Positions 8,676 to 17,655 of a stretch of DNA of 64,000 nt are shown piece by piece. Both the position numbers and the translations under genes were made by a program. The stretch's first letter is position 1; each line of letters begins with the position of its first letter. The notes under the pieces are model-generated. The model had not been told where the DNA came from, ran no database searches, and saw only the letters and a list, made by a program, of their open reading frames with translations. The DNA is from CAVTQZ01 sp963737015. Lineage in GTDB: Bacteria > Actinomycetota > Acidimicrobiia > Acidimicrobiales > UBA8190. The stretch lies in NCBI GenBank assembly GCA_963737015.1, contig CAVTQZ010000001.1, positions 1,116,001-1,180,000 of the forward strand. Reading direction: 5' to 3'.

Positions 8676-10136
8676 TCAAGTCGTCATTCGGCGAAGGTGG
8701 ATATCGGGCCGAAAGCGCGACCTCGTCGAAGCCTTCGCGATCGAAACCGCTGAACGAGCGCTTCGCTTCGCGACCGTCTTCGTCGTTGGCGTCGCGCCCC
8801 TCGTGGCCGACCCCCGAGGCGCAACATTCGAGCCGCTCTGGTTCTTTCGATGCCGCGGATGCCGCGGGTCCTCAGGGGCGACAAGGAGGTATCTCCCATC
8901 TTCGTCGACCGGTGCCCACTTCTCGTGGGTCTTCAGGTAATGGTGGTGATGACAGAGGAACCCGAGGTAATCGAGCATGGTGAAATACGTCTTGACCCAA
9001 TCGATTGTGTGGTCCATCTCGAGCCGTGCGCGCGCGTTGCAACCATCGACCGCGCATGTCGGATAGAGCCATTCCAGAGCGCTTCGCTGAAAAGCAGTCG
9101 GTTTTCGGCCGAGGTGTGCCACACCGACTAATCGCCGGCCCTTCGTGAGGATCGCTGCGACGAACGGGTCTCCAAGCTTGAGCAGGTCTTGCACTGCCGA
9201 GACCGCAACCGGCCCGTACCCGGCGACCTCGCATGTCTCGCCCTTCACCGGAAAACCGCGGAGAAAGGTGTCGAGATCGATTCGGACCAAGAGCTTGACC
9301 GGCGCGCCTCGCCCTCTGCCCGCATTCCCGTCATCGCCGTTCGCTGGTTTCGACCGTGCGCCACCACCCTTGTCGCTGCGAGAAGCCGCCGTCCCAGAGC
9401 CCCGCCCCGTCTTCGCGGCGGACCGATGGGTGCCCAAGGAGTCCTTTGCCAGCTCGACGAGGGCGTCGAAGCCGTAGGCGTCGGGCGACTCGCGCCGTCC
9501 TTCCTTTCGCGCCTTGTGGAACAGGAAGTTCCGGATGGGTTCGAGCGCGGCGACCACCTGCGCGCCCTCTTCGGGGTTTCCAGCGGCGTTCAGGTGCCAG
9601 ACGCCCTCGACGTCGGTCCACGAGCGCAGGTAGCGCCTCGCGTGGATGGCTTTTCTTCTGGCTTCCAAGTCCGGGTGCGCTTGCGCCTTCGTCGCCGCAC
9701 ATTCGTCCTTGAGCTTCGAGTGCGAGAAACGTCGTGCGTCCTCGATCAGTCGCCTCTCGGCTTTGGGATCCGCCTCGACGGCGTTGGCGATCAGCGACGC
9801 CTGCGAGAAGGAGAGCTCGCCGCTCTGGGCCGCTTTGGACACCACTGGCTGTTCGGAGAGGCGTCTTCCGGTCTCGATGACGTCGCGAGCTGCCCCGACG
9901 GAGGTGCCGGTCTCGTCGGCCAGGGCCTCTGCTGCGGAGCGATAGCCGTCTCTCCTCCAGGTGTCGGCCTTAGCGGCGACGGCTGCTGCGAGAGCCTTCA
10001 TCGCCTGCACTGAAGCCTCCATCATGGAGAGGTCGGCGACCGCCTTTTGCGCAATCGAAGGTGAGAGGGCACCGGCGTCGAAGCAAGACGCGTAGCGGCT
10101 GGTCGCTCTTCGCAGCTCTGACAAACGATCACACAC
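8676..10136 (-). CDS. DUF222 / HNH endonuclease (13E12 family)
   Basis: This 486-residue protein has the actinobacterial DUF222 region (about residues 30-330) followed by an HNH nuclease domain. The HNH shows CAVDGCNARARLEMDHTI, with one Cys pair and the catalytic His, then FLCHHHHYLKT. Such proteins are common and often repeated in actinobacterial genomes; their biological role is unsettled, and DNA repair or mobile behaviour have both been suggested. The start is GTG at 10136. The stop is immediately before ruvC, so it may be transcribed with the resolvase genes. The middle (about 265-300) is low-complexity Ala/Gly/Arg. Confidence 0.9.
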   Translation of the reverse strand: MCDRLSELRRATSRYASCFDAGALSPSIAQKAVADLSMMEASVQAMKALAAAVAAKADTWRRDGYRSAAEALADETGTSVGAARDVIETGRRLSEQPVVSKAAQSGELSFSQASLIANAVEADPKAERRLIEDARRFSHSKLKDECAATKAQAHPDLEARRKAIHARRYLRSWTDVEGVWHLNAAGNPEEGAQVVAALEPIRNFLFHKARKEGRRESPDAYGFDALVELAKDSLGTHRSAAKTGRGSGTAASRSDKGGGARSKPANGDDGNAGRGRGAPVKLLVRIDLDTFLRGFPVKGETCEVAGYGPVAVSAVQDLLKLGDPFVAAILTKGRRLVGVAHLGRKPTAFQRSALEWLYPTCAVDGCNARARLEMDHTIDWVKTYFTMLDYLGFLCHHHHYLKTHEKWAPVDEDGRYLLVAPEDPRHPRHRKNQSGSNVAPRGSATRGATPTTKTVAKRSARSAVSIAKASTRSRFRPDIHLRRMTT

Positions 10137-10211
10137 CGAAGCCGTCCAACGTCGAGTCGACCTCGACCCGCAACAACGAACCGCTGGGCATGCCCAGGCC
10201 CGAAGAAGGTC

Positions 10212-10231
10212 ACATACCGAACCTGGTATGT
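10212..10231. promoter_or_regulatory. Inverted repeat upstream of the HNH gene
   Basis: ACATACC, six bases, GGTATGT forms a perfect 7-base inverted repeat in the gap between the HNH gene start and yebC, about 80 bases upstream of the HNH start. This is a plausible operator for the HNH gene; no regulator is assigned. Confidence 0.4.
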
Positions 10232-10384
10232 CCGCTCAAAGTGGCGGGGGGTCGTCCAACTTCCTGTGGCCGGCACCGAGAGCCGGCGAGCCGCCCCTGG
10301 ATCCGGATGACCCGGATACAAGGACGTGTAAGAACGATACGACGGGGGTGTTACGGCCTCCGGCGCGGCCCCCGCAGCGCGGAG

Positions 10385-11137
10385 TCAGTCGACGCCTGCG
10401 GCGGCGAGCACCTCGTCGGGGATGTCGAAGTTGGACCAGACGTTCTGCACGTCGTCGTCGTCATCGAGCGCCTCGAGGAGGCGGAGCACCTTGCGGGCTT
10501 CGCCCTCCTCAGAAACCGGCACCGACGTGGTCGCCACCATGGCGACCTCCGAGGACTCGGGCTCTATCCCTGCAGCGGACAACGCGCCGGTCACGGCGTG
10601 GAGATCCCCGGGCGCGCACGTGAGAACGAAGCGGTCGTCCTCCTCGCTCAGATCCTCGGCCCCGGCATCGGCGGCGATCTCCATGACCTTCTCCTCGTCG
10701 ATGCTTCGCGGCAGGACTATCTGGCCCTTGCGCTGGAACTGCCACGAGACCGCTCCCGGCTCAGCCGTCGAGCCGCCGTTTCGCGTGAAGATGTTTCGGA
10801 CTTCGGCTCCGGTGCGATTCCTGTTGTCGGTCAGGCACTCGACGATGACAGCGACACCGCCGGGCGCGTAACCCTCGTAGGTGACCTCGGAATACTGGAC
10901 ACCCTCGAGCTCGCCCGTCCCCCGCTTGATCGCCCGTTCGATCGTGTCCATCGGGACAGAGGCTGCTCGCGCCTTCTCGAACATCGTGCGCAACGTGGCG
11001 TTCGCCGACTGATCTCCCCCACCCTCACGCGCCGCGACCTCGAGCTGCCGGATCAACTTCGCGAACACCTTGGCCCGCGCCTTGTCGACTGCGGCCTTGC
11101 GATGCTTGGTGGTTGCCCACTTCGAATGCCCTGACAT
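10385..11137 (-). CDS. yebC: YebC/PmpR family protein
   Basis: A complete 250-residue YebC-type protein. The diagnostic N-terminus MSGHSKWATTKHRKA is present, followed by RTMFEKARAASVPMDTIERA and the GGVAVIVECLTDNRNRT region; the end is acidic (LDDDDDVQNVW). The family was long annotated as transcriptional regulators. Members are now also linked to relief of ribosome stalling at proline stretches. It lies about 30 bases downstream of the end of pdxT, the same neighbourhood as in Mycobacterium. Confidence 0.95.
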   Translation of the reverse strand: MSGHSKWATTKHRKAAVDKARAKVFAKLIRQLEVAAREGGGDQSANATLRTMFEKARAASVPMDTIERAIKRGTGELEGVQYSEVTYEGYAPGGVAVIVECLTDNRNRTGAEVRNIFTRNGGSTAEPGAVSWQFQRKGQIVLPRSIDEEKVMEIAADAGAEDLSEEDDRFVLTCAPGDLHAVTGALSAAGIEPESSEVAMVATTSVPVSEEGEARKVLRLLEALDDDDDVQNVWSNFDIPDEVLAAAGVD

Positions 11138-11168
11138 TCAGTAGTTCCTTTCTACGGCCGGGACGGGT

Positions 11169-11890
11169 CTACGGCTGGGACGGGGTCGGAGCTCGGACAC
11201 CGCGCGATCCGTGTCCGTTGCGCGAACGGGTGCTGCCGGCGGCGACCATCGACACGAACAGCTCGTGCAGACGACGGTCGCCTGTCAGCTCGGGATGAAA
11301 AGAGGTGACGAGGACGGAGCCCTGTCGGCAGATGACGGGACTGGGCGGCGGCGGTGAAGAGACGCGACGCGCGAAGAAGATGAAAGCGGCGCAGATGAAG
11401 AAGGTGAAGCAAGCGCCGCTAGCACCTCGACTCCGGGGCCTACCGCCTCGACCACGGGGGCGCGGATGAACACGGCGTGCAACCGTCCCACGTCGAGCGA
11501 GCCGGGACTCGAGGTGAGCGTGACATCGAGGTCAGTCTCGAAGGACTGCAGCTGCCGTCCGTAGCCGTTTCGGCGCACGACCAGATCGATCGCGCCATAA
11601 CAAACCTGGTATGGCCTGCCGTCGGCGACCTCTCGAGCCAGCAGGATCATGCCGGCGCAGGTGCCGAACGCAGGAAGACCACGCGCGAGGTGATGTGCAA
11701 GGGGATCCGCCAGGCCCGACGACTCGAGGAGCATCGACATCGTCGTCGACTCCCCACCCGGGATGATCAACCCGTCGACTGCGTCGAGATCCTCCGGGGT
11801 GCGGACGAGGCGGCTCTCTACTCCGAGCTCGCCGAGCGCGGCGCGATGCTCAGCTACGTCCCCCTGAAGGGCGAGCACTCCGACGAGCAC
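11169..11890 (-). CDS. pdxT: Pyridoxal 5'-phosphate synthase glutaminase PdxT, apparently frameshifted
   Basis: PdxT releases ammonia from glutamine for PdxS. The first frame (11285-11890) gives a good N-terminus: GVLALQGDVAEH, IIPGGESTTM, and the nucleophile Cys in FGTCAGMILLA near residue 78. After EVLA it turns into Ser/Pro-rich sequence and stops. The conserved end with the catalytic His and Glu (VLVTSFHPELTGD) is present in another frame and runs to a TAG at 11169. The switch lies between about 11341 and 11415, in a pyrimidine-rich stretch about 50 bases longer than expected. Either a one-base error or a real mutation separates the triad. It follows pdxS by about 40 bases. Confidence 0.88.
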
Positions 11891-11929
11891 CTGGGGGCAC
11901 CTTCTCTGCTCCGCCGGCCGACACGGTGC

Positions 11930-12860
11930 TCACCACCCCCGCTCCGCCATGTGCTGGTCGAGCGTCCCCATCTCGAGGCCGGGCATCGCCGGGCCGAGGC
12001 CGCGCGAGACCTTCGCCACGATCTGCGGGTCGTCGTGGTGCGTCGTCGCCTCGACGATGGCGCGGGCCCGGCGCGCCGGGTCGTCGCTCTTGAAGATGCC
12101 GGAACCGACGAAGACGGCCTCGGCGCCCAGTTGCATCACGAGGGCGGAGTCGGCGGGGGTCGCGATCCCTCCCGCGCAGAAGAGCGGCACGGGGAGCCGA
12201 CCGGTCTCGGCGATCTCGTGCACGAGCTCGACGGGCGCGGCGAGCTGCTTCGCCCACCCGTAGCGCTCTGCGGGGTCGGCCTGGGTGATCTTTCGGATGT
12301 CGCCGATGATCGAGCGGAGGTGGCGGACGGCCTCGACGATGTTGCCCGTGCCGGCCTCGCCCTTTGAGCGGATCAGCGCGGCACCCTCGGAGATCCGGCG
12401 CAGCGCCTCGCCGAGGTTCGTAGCACCGCACACGAACGGGACCGCGAACGCCCACTTGTCGATGTGGTGTGCCTCGTCGGCGGGAGTGAGCACCTCACTC
12501 TCGTCGACGTAGTCGACGCCGAGCGCTTCGAGGACCTGCGCCTCCGCGAAGTGGCCGATGCGCGCCTTCGCCATCACCGGGATCGTCACCGAGCGCTGGA
12601 TGGCCTCGATGAGAGCGGGGTCGCTCATGCCGCGCCACGCCACCCTGCGCCCTTATGTCGGCGGGCACACGCTCGAGCGCCATCACCGCCACCGCGCCGG
12701 CGTCCTCGGCGATGCGCGCGTGCTCGGCGGTGACGACGTCCATGATGACGCCACCGCGCAGCATCTCCGCCAGGCCCCGCTTCACCCTCAGGGTGCCGGT
12801 CTGACGGGGAACGTTGGCTTCGTCCTGTGCCGGGGAATCGTTTCGGCGGTCGTCACCCAT
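11930..12860 (-). CDS. pdxS: Pyridoxal 5'-phosphate synthase subunit PdxS, apparently frameshifted
   Basis: PdxS is the (beta/alpha)8 enzyme that makes PLP from ribose 5-phosphate, glyceraldehyde 3-phosphate and ammonia supplied by PdxT. The N-terminal part (TGTLRVKRGLAEMLRGGVIMDV, LERVPADIRAQGGVA) is in one frame from ATG 12860. From MSDPALIEAIQ onward (ARIGHFAEAQ, catalytic region, GSGIFKSDDP, the end at 11930) it continues in the next frame. The break is at about 12629-12636, where GCGCGGCATGAG has one base more than needed for the usual A-R-M-S. Correcting it gives a normal protein of about 309 residues. Confidence 0.9.
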
Positions 12861-13250
12861 CGACACGAGTCTACCCAAGGGCCCTTCCGTCCCCGCCGGT
12901 GCGAGCGCGGAACGAGGGTGCGTACGAATCAGGAGGTTGAGGGGGTGGGCCTCGTTATCGCGTGACAAGCCTGCGAAAGTGCCTTCATTTCGCGCGTGCT
13001 GCGGAACATCGCCGGCGAGGGCCGAACCGGATGTGAAGAGCCCCGTACATCAAGGCGACCGGTCAGGGGCTCCCGGTCGATGACCCATCTGGCCAAGGGC
13101 CTCGCTGATCGTCGAGAGCCTCGATCACTTCGCAAGTGCTGATGTCGCTGGACCGGCGAGCGGTGCGGTCAATCCATTCCCGCATCGACGGTCTGTTGCG
13201 AGACGTTCGGCGTAGCGGCGCAACAGTTCGGGGACGGACCTGAATGAAAC
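12861..13250. other. Gap between pdxS and the M48 gene
   Basis: About 390 bases with no supported gene; the short frames here lack any recognisable family. The stretch around 12970-13000 shares a loose AGTGCCTTCA-type string with the region after the EF-G-like gene, too short to interpret. A promoter for pdxS-pdxT-yebC is expected here but none is clear. Confidence 0.4.
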
Positions 13251-14525
13251 TCAGAATTCGTCGAGCGCCGCGATCCGGACGCGGGCGGCGTCGAGCTCGC
13301 CGACGACTTCATCCGTGCCCAGCCAAGCCGAGTCGAGCGCCAAGACAGAGGCCGACGGATCTGCTGAAGGGGGCGACTCGGTCTCGAGGGTGCCGGAGGC
13401 ACCGACCGGAGCTCCCGGCACGGAACGGCTGCTCCATTCGTGGGCGTGGTCGCCGGACTGAGTCCCGACGGCCGGCAGCGCGACCGTCCAGAGCCAGCGC
13501 GTCGTGCGTCCGGCGAGCCCGCCCAACGCGGAACCGCTGCCGGGTGGAGGTCCACTCAAGATCTGAACGAGCGCAACGCTGAGGCCGGGTGGATATCGGG
13601 TCACGGCCACGGCTGAGCGGTCGGCGGAAAGCTCACGCCCGCGTCCTGCCAGGCGGTGCACGAATCCGCCCACCGAAGGCACGAAGACAGCCAGCAGCAG
13701 GAGGACCCCGGCCGACACTGTGGCTGGAGCTATGTCCCCGCGCTTCACGTGCGTCAGCTCGTGAGCGAGGACGGCCTCGAGCGGCACCGGATCGAGGCTC
13801 TCGACCAAGCCCGAGGTGAGCACGAGCGCCGCGGTTCGCGGTCCCCGACCGAGGGCCAAGGCGTCGCGCGCTTCGTCGTCGATGAGAAACACCTCGGGGA
13901 GTGGAAGGCCCATCGAGGCACAGAGCCCGTCCACAAGGTTGAAGGCGCGCGGCAGGTCGTCCTCATCGACAGCACGCGCCCTGAGGGCCCGGAGCAACAG
14001 TCCCCTCGCGCCGAACAGGTACGCCGCCGACACCGCAAAGCCCGCAGCGGCCCCTGCTATCAGTCCCGCGGTCGGGTCCCCGGCACCGAACAGCACCAGA
14101 GCGATCACTCCGAACACGATGACCCCGGGGAACGAAGCGATGGCGCGGGCACGACGCCGGTTGTTGTGGGCCGCCGCGACATCCAGCGCCGCGCGGTCGC
14201 CCGCACCCGACGTGTCGAGGATCGAGGCCTGAGCCGGTGTGACTGCACTTGCGGGCGCTGCGTCCTCTACCGCCCGGGGAGTGCGCGGGCCCCGGGCGCG
14301 GTGTCCGCCACCGCTGCCGGGGGGTCTGCGGCCGGGTGCGCCGGAACCCGGGGGGCGACGGGACGTACTTCCCGACCGTCCGCCTGCCCGCGATCCGCCC
14401 GCCCTGTTGGGGGCACCTTGGCGGCCCTGGGACCGGGCGGCGTCCGAGCCGGAAGGCTGCCTCGGAGAAGCCGGGCGCCGGCGACGACGAGGGCGTGAGC
14501 TCGAGGATCCCCCAGGTTCGGGCAT
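13251..14525 (-). CDS. M48 family membrane zinc metalloprotease (HtpX-like)
   Basis: A 424-residue protein. Residues 1-95 are a disordered Pro/Gly/Ser/Arg-rich segment. Two membrane helices follow at about 128-175, then the protease domain with zinc-binding HELTH at 255-259 and the third ligand in GRELSADRSAV near 297. Two further hydrophobic segments flank the motif (VSAGVLLLLAVFVPSVGG). HtpX-type enzymes degrade misfolded membrane proteins. The long basic N-terminal extension is not part of the usual family. It lies between pdxS and pimA. Confidence 0.88.
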   Translation of the reverse strand: MPEPGGSSSSRPRRRRRPASPRQPSGSDAARSQGRQGAPNRAGGSRAGGRSGSTSRRPPGSGAPGRRPPGSGGGHRARGPRTPRAVEDAAPASAVTPAQASILDTSGAGDRAALDVAAAHNNRRRARAIASFPGVIVFGVIALVLFGAGDPTAGLIAGAAAGFAVSAAYLFGARGLLLRALRARAVDEDDLPRAFNLVDGLCASMGLPLPEVFLIDDEARDALALGRGPRTAALVLTSGLVESLDPVPLEAVLAHELTHVKRGDIAPATVSAGVLLLLAVFVPSVGGFVHRLAGRGRELSADRSAVAVTRYPPGLSVALVQILSGPPPGSGSALGGLAGRTTRWLWTVALPAVGTQSGDHAHEWSSRSVPGAPVGASGTLETESPPSADPSASVLALDSAWLGTDEVVGELDAARVRIAALDEF

Positions 14526-14604
14526 CGCATGAGCTTACGAGGAGCCGATCGGCGCGTAGCGGCCGACGGTTCGAAGGTGACTTCGAGGCGGGTCGCGCCG
14601 CCGG

Positions 14605-15750
14605 TCAGAGCGAGATGACGCGCTCGTAGATGGACACGTATCGCGAGGCGAGCGCCCTCATAGACCAGGTCCGCGCACGTCCCAGCGCGGCGTCGAGCCC
14701 CTGGGGCGAGCAAAGGCCGCTCGACTGTCGCGCGTCATCCAGAGCATGTCTGAGGGCCGCTTCGAGTGCGAGGACATCGCCTGGACGTACGAGCAGCCCG
14801 CAGGTCCCTGCGACGTACGCATAACCGGGGATGTCGCTCGCGACGACCGCGGTGCGGGCAGCCATCGCTTCGACGAGAACCATCCCGAAGGACTCTCCCG
14901 CCGTTGACGGCGCGCAAAGGATGTGTGCGCCGGCAAGGCGCGAGGCGAGCTCGTCGTCGGATATACGTCCGAGCCACTCGAGGCCCGGCCTCGATGGGAA
15001 GCGGCGGCGTAACGCTTCGGTCTGCGGACCTTCCGAGGCAACCCACAACGTGGGTGCGGAAGACAAAGACTCAGAAGAGACAGATATCTCGTTGCGCGAT
15101 GAACCTGGTACGAGATGGTCCCACGCCTCGAGGAGAAAGGAGAGACCCTTGCGCGGTTCGTGGCGGCCCACAAAGAGCACGGTGGGTCCGCTCGTCGGCC
15201 AAGGAGTTGCATTCTCGAAGCGGTCGACGTCGACACCGTTCCCGACCACCTCGTACGAGCCACCGACAACCGCACGCGCGGTCGAGCTCGCTTCGGGCGA
15301 AACAGCGCAACGCGCCGCGAGCCGTCCGGCCAGCAGGCGCGCAGGCACGCCGAGCATCCGGTACCCGAAGCCCGCTCCCGCACGGTGAAATGTCCCGACC
15401 TTCGGCTGGTGGCCGGCGAGGAGGCATCCGTAAGCGGGGCCCGGGACGAGCGGCTCGTGGATGTGCACGACATCGAAGCCGCCATTGCGAACAGCCCGGG
15501 CAGCCCTCACGACCGCACGAGGGTCCACGGAGACGGGCGCCATCGAACCGTTCGCCGGGACCGGCAGTGAGCGACCGAGCACCACGACGTCGCCTGTGTT
15601 CAGGCCGACGACGTCGACCGGACCGTCGGCGGGAGCGAGGATGACGCTCTCGTGGCCGATCGCGAGGATCTGCCTTGCAAGACCGAGGACCTGCCCTTGC
15701 ACGCCGCCGGGGCGGCTCAGGCTGTAGGGACAGACGAGGCCAACGCGCAT
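14605..15750 (-). CDS. pimA: PimA-like GT4 glycosyltransferase (phosphatidylinositol mannosyltransferase)
   Basis: A 381-residue GT-B glycosyltransferase. The N-terminus MRVGLVCPYSLSRPGGVQGQ, the VDVVHIHEPLVPG-type segment and the donor-site AGESFGMVLVEAMA (about residues 290-305) match PimA, which adds the first mannose from GDP-mannose to phosphatidylinositol at the cytoplasmic membrane face. Position supports this: patA and a PIP-synthase-like pgsA follow upstream on the same strand in the classic order, although lepB, an FkbM gene and a permease gene now separate them. Confidence 0.85.
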   Translation of the reverse strand: MRVGLVCPYSLSRPGGVQGQVLGLARQILAIGHESVILAPADGPVDVVGLNTGDVVVLGRSLPVPANGSMAPVSVDPRAVVRAARAVRNGGFDVVHIHEPLVPGPAYGCLLAGHQPKVGTFHRAGAGFGYRMLGVPARLLAGRLAARCAVSPEASSTARAVVGGSYEVVGNGVDVDRFENATPWPTSGPTVLFVGRHEPRKGLSFLLEAWDHLVPGSSRNEISVSSESLSSAPTLWVASEGPQTEALRRRFPSRPGLEWLGRISDDELASRLAGAHILCAPSTAGESFGMVLVEAMAARTAVVASDIPGYAYVAGTCGLLVRPGDVLALEAALRHALDDARQSSGLCSPQGLDAALGRARTWSMRALASRYVSIYERVISL

Positions 15751-15784
15751 GGCTTAACCGGGCAGAGCTTTGTGACGGGTCAGA

Positions 15785-16204
15785 TCAAGCTGGATGGTGG
15801 ACGAGATGCTTGGAGAATTCCAACCGAAGCCCTCGAAGCTCTGATTCGACACTTTCGAGACGGTCATCGACGCGGTCGAGACGGCGGTCATGGCCGTCGA
15901 GTCGCCTTGTCACTTCTGCGAAGCCTTGGTCGAAGCTCCGCTCGAGCCGCTCAATCGCTTTCCACAAGTGGTCACCTTGTTCCGTGATCCGCTGGCCGAG
16001 GCTTGCCCCTTGTTCGGTGATCCGCTGGCCGAGGCTTGCCTCTTGCTCTGCGATCCGCTGAAGAAGATCTCTACCATTGTCGGAGATCCGTGCTTCGAGG
16101 CGCGCGAGATTTGATTCCGAACGACTGATTATCCATGTGAGTAGCCCCAGCACCCCGAGTGCAAAGCCACCGAAGATACCTACAACCGTCCAAGCCACTG
16201 CCAT
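15785..16204 (-). CDS. Small membrane-anchored coiled-coil protein
   Basis: A 139-residue protein with an N-terminal membrane helix (about residues 4-27) followed by one long predicted coiled coil rich in Glu, Arg, Leu and Gln. The middle carries two near-identical units of Q-R-I-T-E-Q-G and a related third, encoded by tandem DNA repeats of about 30 bases near 15990-16070. It resembles generic phage- or envelope-type coiled-coil proteins; no function is assigned. It lies 34 bases upstream of pimA and could be cotranscribed. Confidence 0.65.
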   Translation of the reverse strand: MAVAWTVVGIFGGFALGVLGLLTWIISRSESNLARLEARISDNGRDLLQRIAEQEASLGQRITEQGASLGQRITEQGDHLWKAIERLERSFDQGFAEVTRRLDGHDRRLDRVDDRLESVESELRGLRLEFSKHLVHHPA

Positions 16205-16409
16205 TCACCTTCCACGTTACAGCCTGCCCTTTTACAACGGACAGCAAGGACATTGCGAGGGCAGCTGAGATTCTGGACATCCCGGTCCGCGCCAGCTGCG
16301 ACGCATGCGAACCATCCCCTCCCAAGGTACGGGCAAGCTGTAACGGCGCTGCCGGCGCCGGCGCCTGAGCTGAGGTGAGCGGGAGACCCTCCGCTTGCAT
16401 CTGTTTAAT

Positions 16410-17030
16410 TCAAAGCCGGGTCAAACCAGGGCCTTCGAGCCAAAGCCTCACCTGTCGCCTGTTCGCGAGTAAGAGCATGAGATCGGTCGATCTGCCCCTG
16501 ACCTCTTCGCCGTCACCTTTCGCCCAATCCGTATCGGTGGCAATCAGCCGTCGTCCACGAGCAGGGGCGGCATGGAACGCCACGCGACCGAAGAGCCCGC
16601 AGTACGCGTCCAAGATCGGGACGACCTCCAGCGGCGGTGCCTCGAACTCTTGGCCGCATGGTCGCAGCATGTCGGCCCCGTGTACGAGCAAGTCCCCGAG
16701 CGACGCGGCCGGCGGCGACCCGATCACGTGGAAGTGGCCGTCCGCCGCGGAACGCAGCCTGCTCGTCAACTCAGGTACCGGGCGATCTCCGAGCTCCCGC
16801 GCCTCGCGATCCAAGCTCCGATCCGGTCGGAGCGGATTCCGGAGCACCAGGGCGAACATAGAAGCTTTGGTCGCTTCGGCCATGTGCACGAGGTGGCCGA
16901 GCACGTCCCGCACCCGCCAGCCCTGGCACCACGAGTCGGCATCCCACTGCTCGGGCGTGAGCGAATCGATTCGGTCCGCCAACTCGGAGCGCACTCGCCG
17001 TACGGCACTCCCGGCCTCTTGATCGCTCAT
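16410..17030 (-). CDS. DinB-like / maleylpyruvate isomerase N-terminal domain protein (TIGR03083 type)
   Basis: A 206-residue protein whose first half is the four-helix DinB-like fold: LTPEQWDADSWCQGWRVRDV, then the metal-site segment LGHLVHMAEA, with a later His in LGDLLVHGADMLRP. Actinobacterial members are often mycothiol-dependent enzymes or act in detoxification, which would fit the mshC gene in this window. The C-terminal part resembles the associated sterol-carrier-like region. The exact substrate is unknown. Its stop is about 380 bases from the next gene on the left; lepB ends just upstream. Confidence 0.8.
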   Translation of the reverse strand: MSDQEAGSAVRRVRSELADRIDSLTPEQWDADSWCQGWRVRDVLGHLVHMAEATKASMFALVLRNPLRPDRSLDREARELGDRPVPELTSRLRSAADGHFHVIGSPPAASLGDLLVHGADMLRPCGQEFEAPPLEVVPILDAYCGLFGRVAFHAAPARGRRLIATDTDWAKGDGEEVRGRSTDLMLLLANRRQVRLWLEGPGLTRL

Positions 17031-17045
17031 CTACGCAACTTGACG

Positions 17046-17600
17046 CTAGAACCAGTGGAACCAGGGGTGACCGCTTCGCCAGACAACCGCATCGACCTTG
17101 CCGATGATGTTCGATGCCGGCACCGTTCCCCAGTAACGCGAATCGTCGGAATCGCCACGACAGTCGCCCATGACGAAGAAGTGGTTGTTGGTGATCCGAG
17201 TGGGGGTGATGACACGGCTGGGCGCGGCGCAAACACCCGAAGGAACCGGCAGCCACGGCTGCGCCAACAGCTTTCCGTTGATGTAGACCTGGCTTCCGGT
17301 CCCTGAAATGGTCTCACCGGGAAGCCCGATTACCCGCTTGACCAACGTCGGTGGGCCACCGACGTCTCCAGGTGCTCGGTTGAAGACGACGATGTCGCCT
17401 CGATGAATCTGACCGTTCAGCTTGTCCACGGTTACCCGGTCGTTCGGCATGAGAGTGGGAGTCATCGACCCTGTTGGGATCGAGAAGGTCTGAAGCGCGA
17501 AAGCCCGGGTGGTCAGGGCCACGCCGAACGCGATGACCAGAACGATCGTCCACTCGATGACAGTCCGGAGTCGGGGCCGCACGTGCCGAGAGTACGACAT
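17046..17600 (-). CDS. lepB: Signal peptidase I
   Basis: LepB removes signal peptides from exported proteins at the outer face of the membrane. The 184-residue product has an N-terminal membrane anchor (about residues 15-35), the catalytic Ser45 in SIPTGSMTPTL, the general-base Lys88 in LVKRVIGLPGE, and the conserved box MGDCRGDSDDSRYWGTVP. Its length is typical of compact actinobacterial enzymes. It is divergent from the FkbM gene, with a 55-base gap that must hold both promoters. Confidence 0.95.
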   Translation of the reverse strand: MSYSRHVRPRLRTVIEWTIVLVIAFGVALTTRAFALQTFSIPTGSMTPTLMPNDRVTVDKLNGQIHRGDIVVFNRAPGDVGGPPTLVKRVIGLPGETISGTGSQVYINGKLLAQPWLPVPSGVCAAPSRVITPTRITNNHFFVMGDCRGDSDDSRYWGTVPASNIIGKVDAVVWRSGHPWFHWF

Positions 17601-17655
17601 CTCGAGTCCTAATCGGCTCGTGGCGCGCCTGCCCTGAAGCTAACGTCCTCGCCCG

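Noticed and set aside
16071..16400. 109-codon minus-strand frame before the coiled-coil gene
   Set aside because: Overlaps that gene's start in another frame and lacks features.
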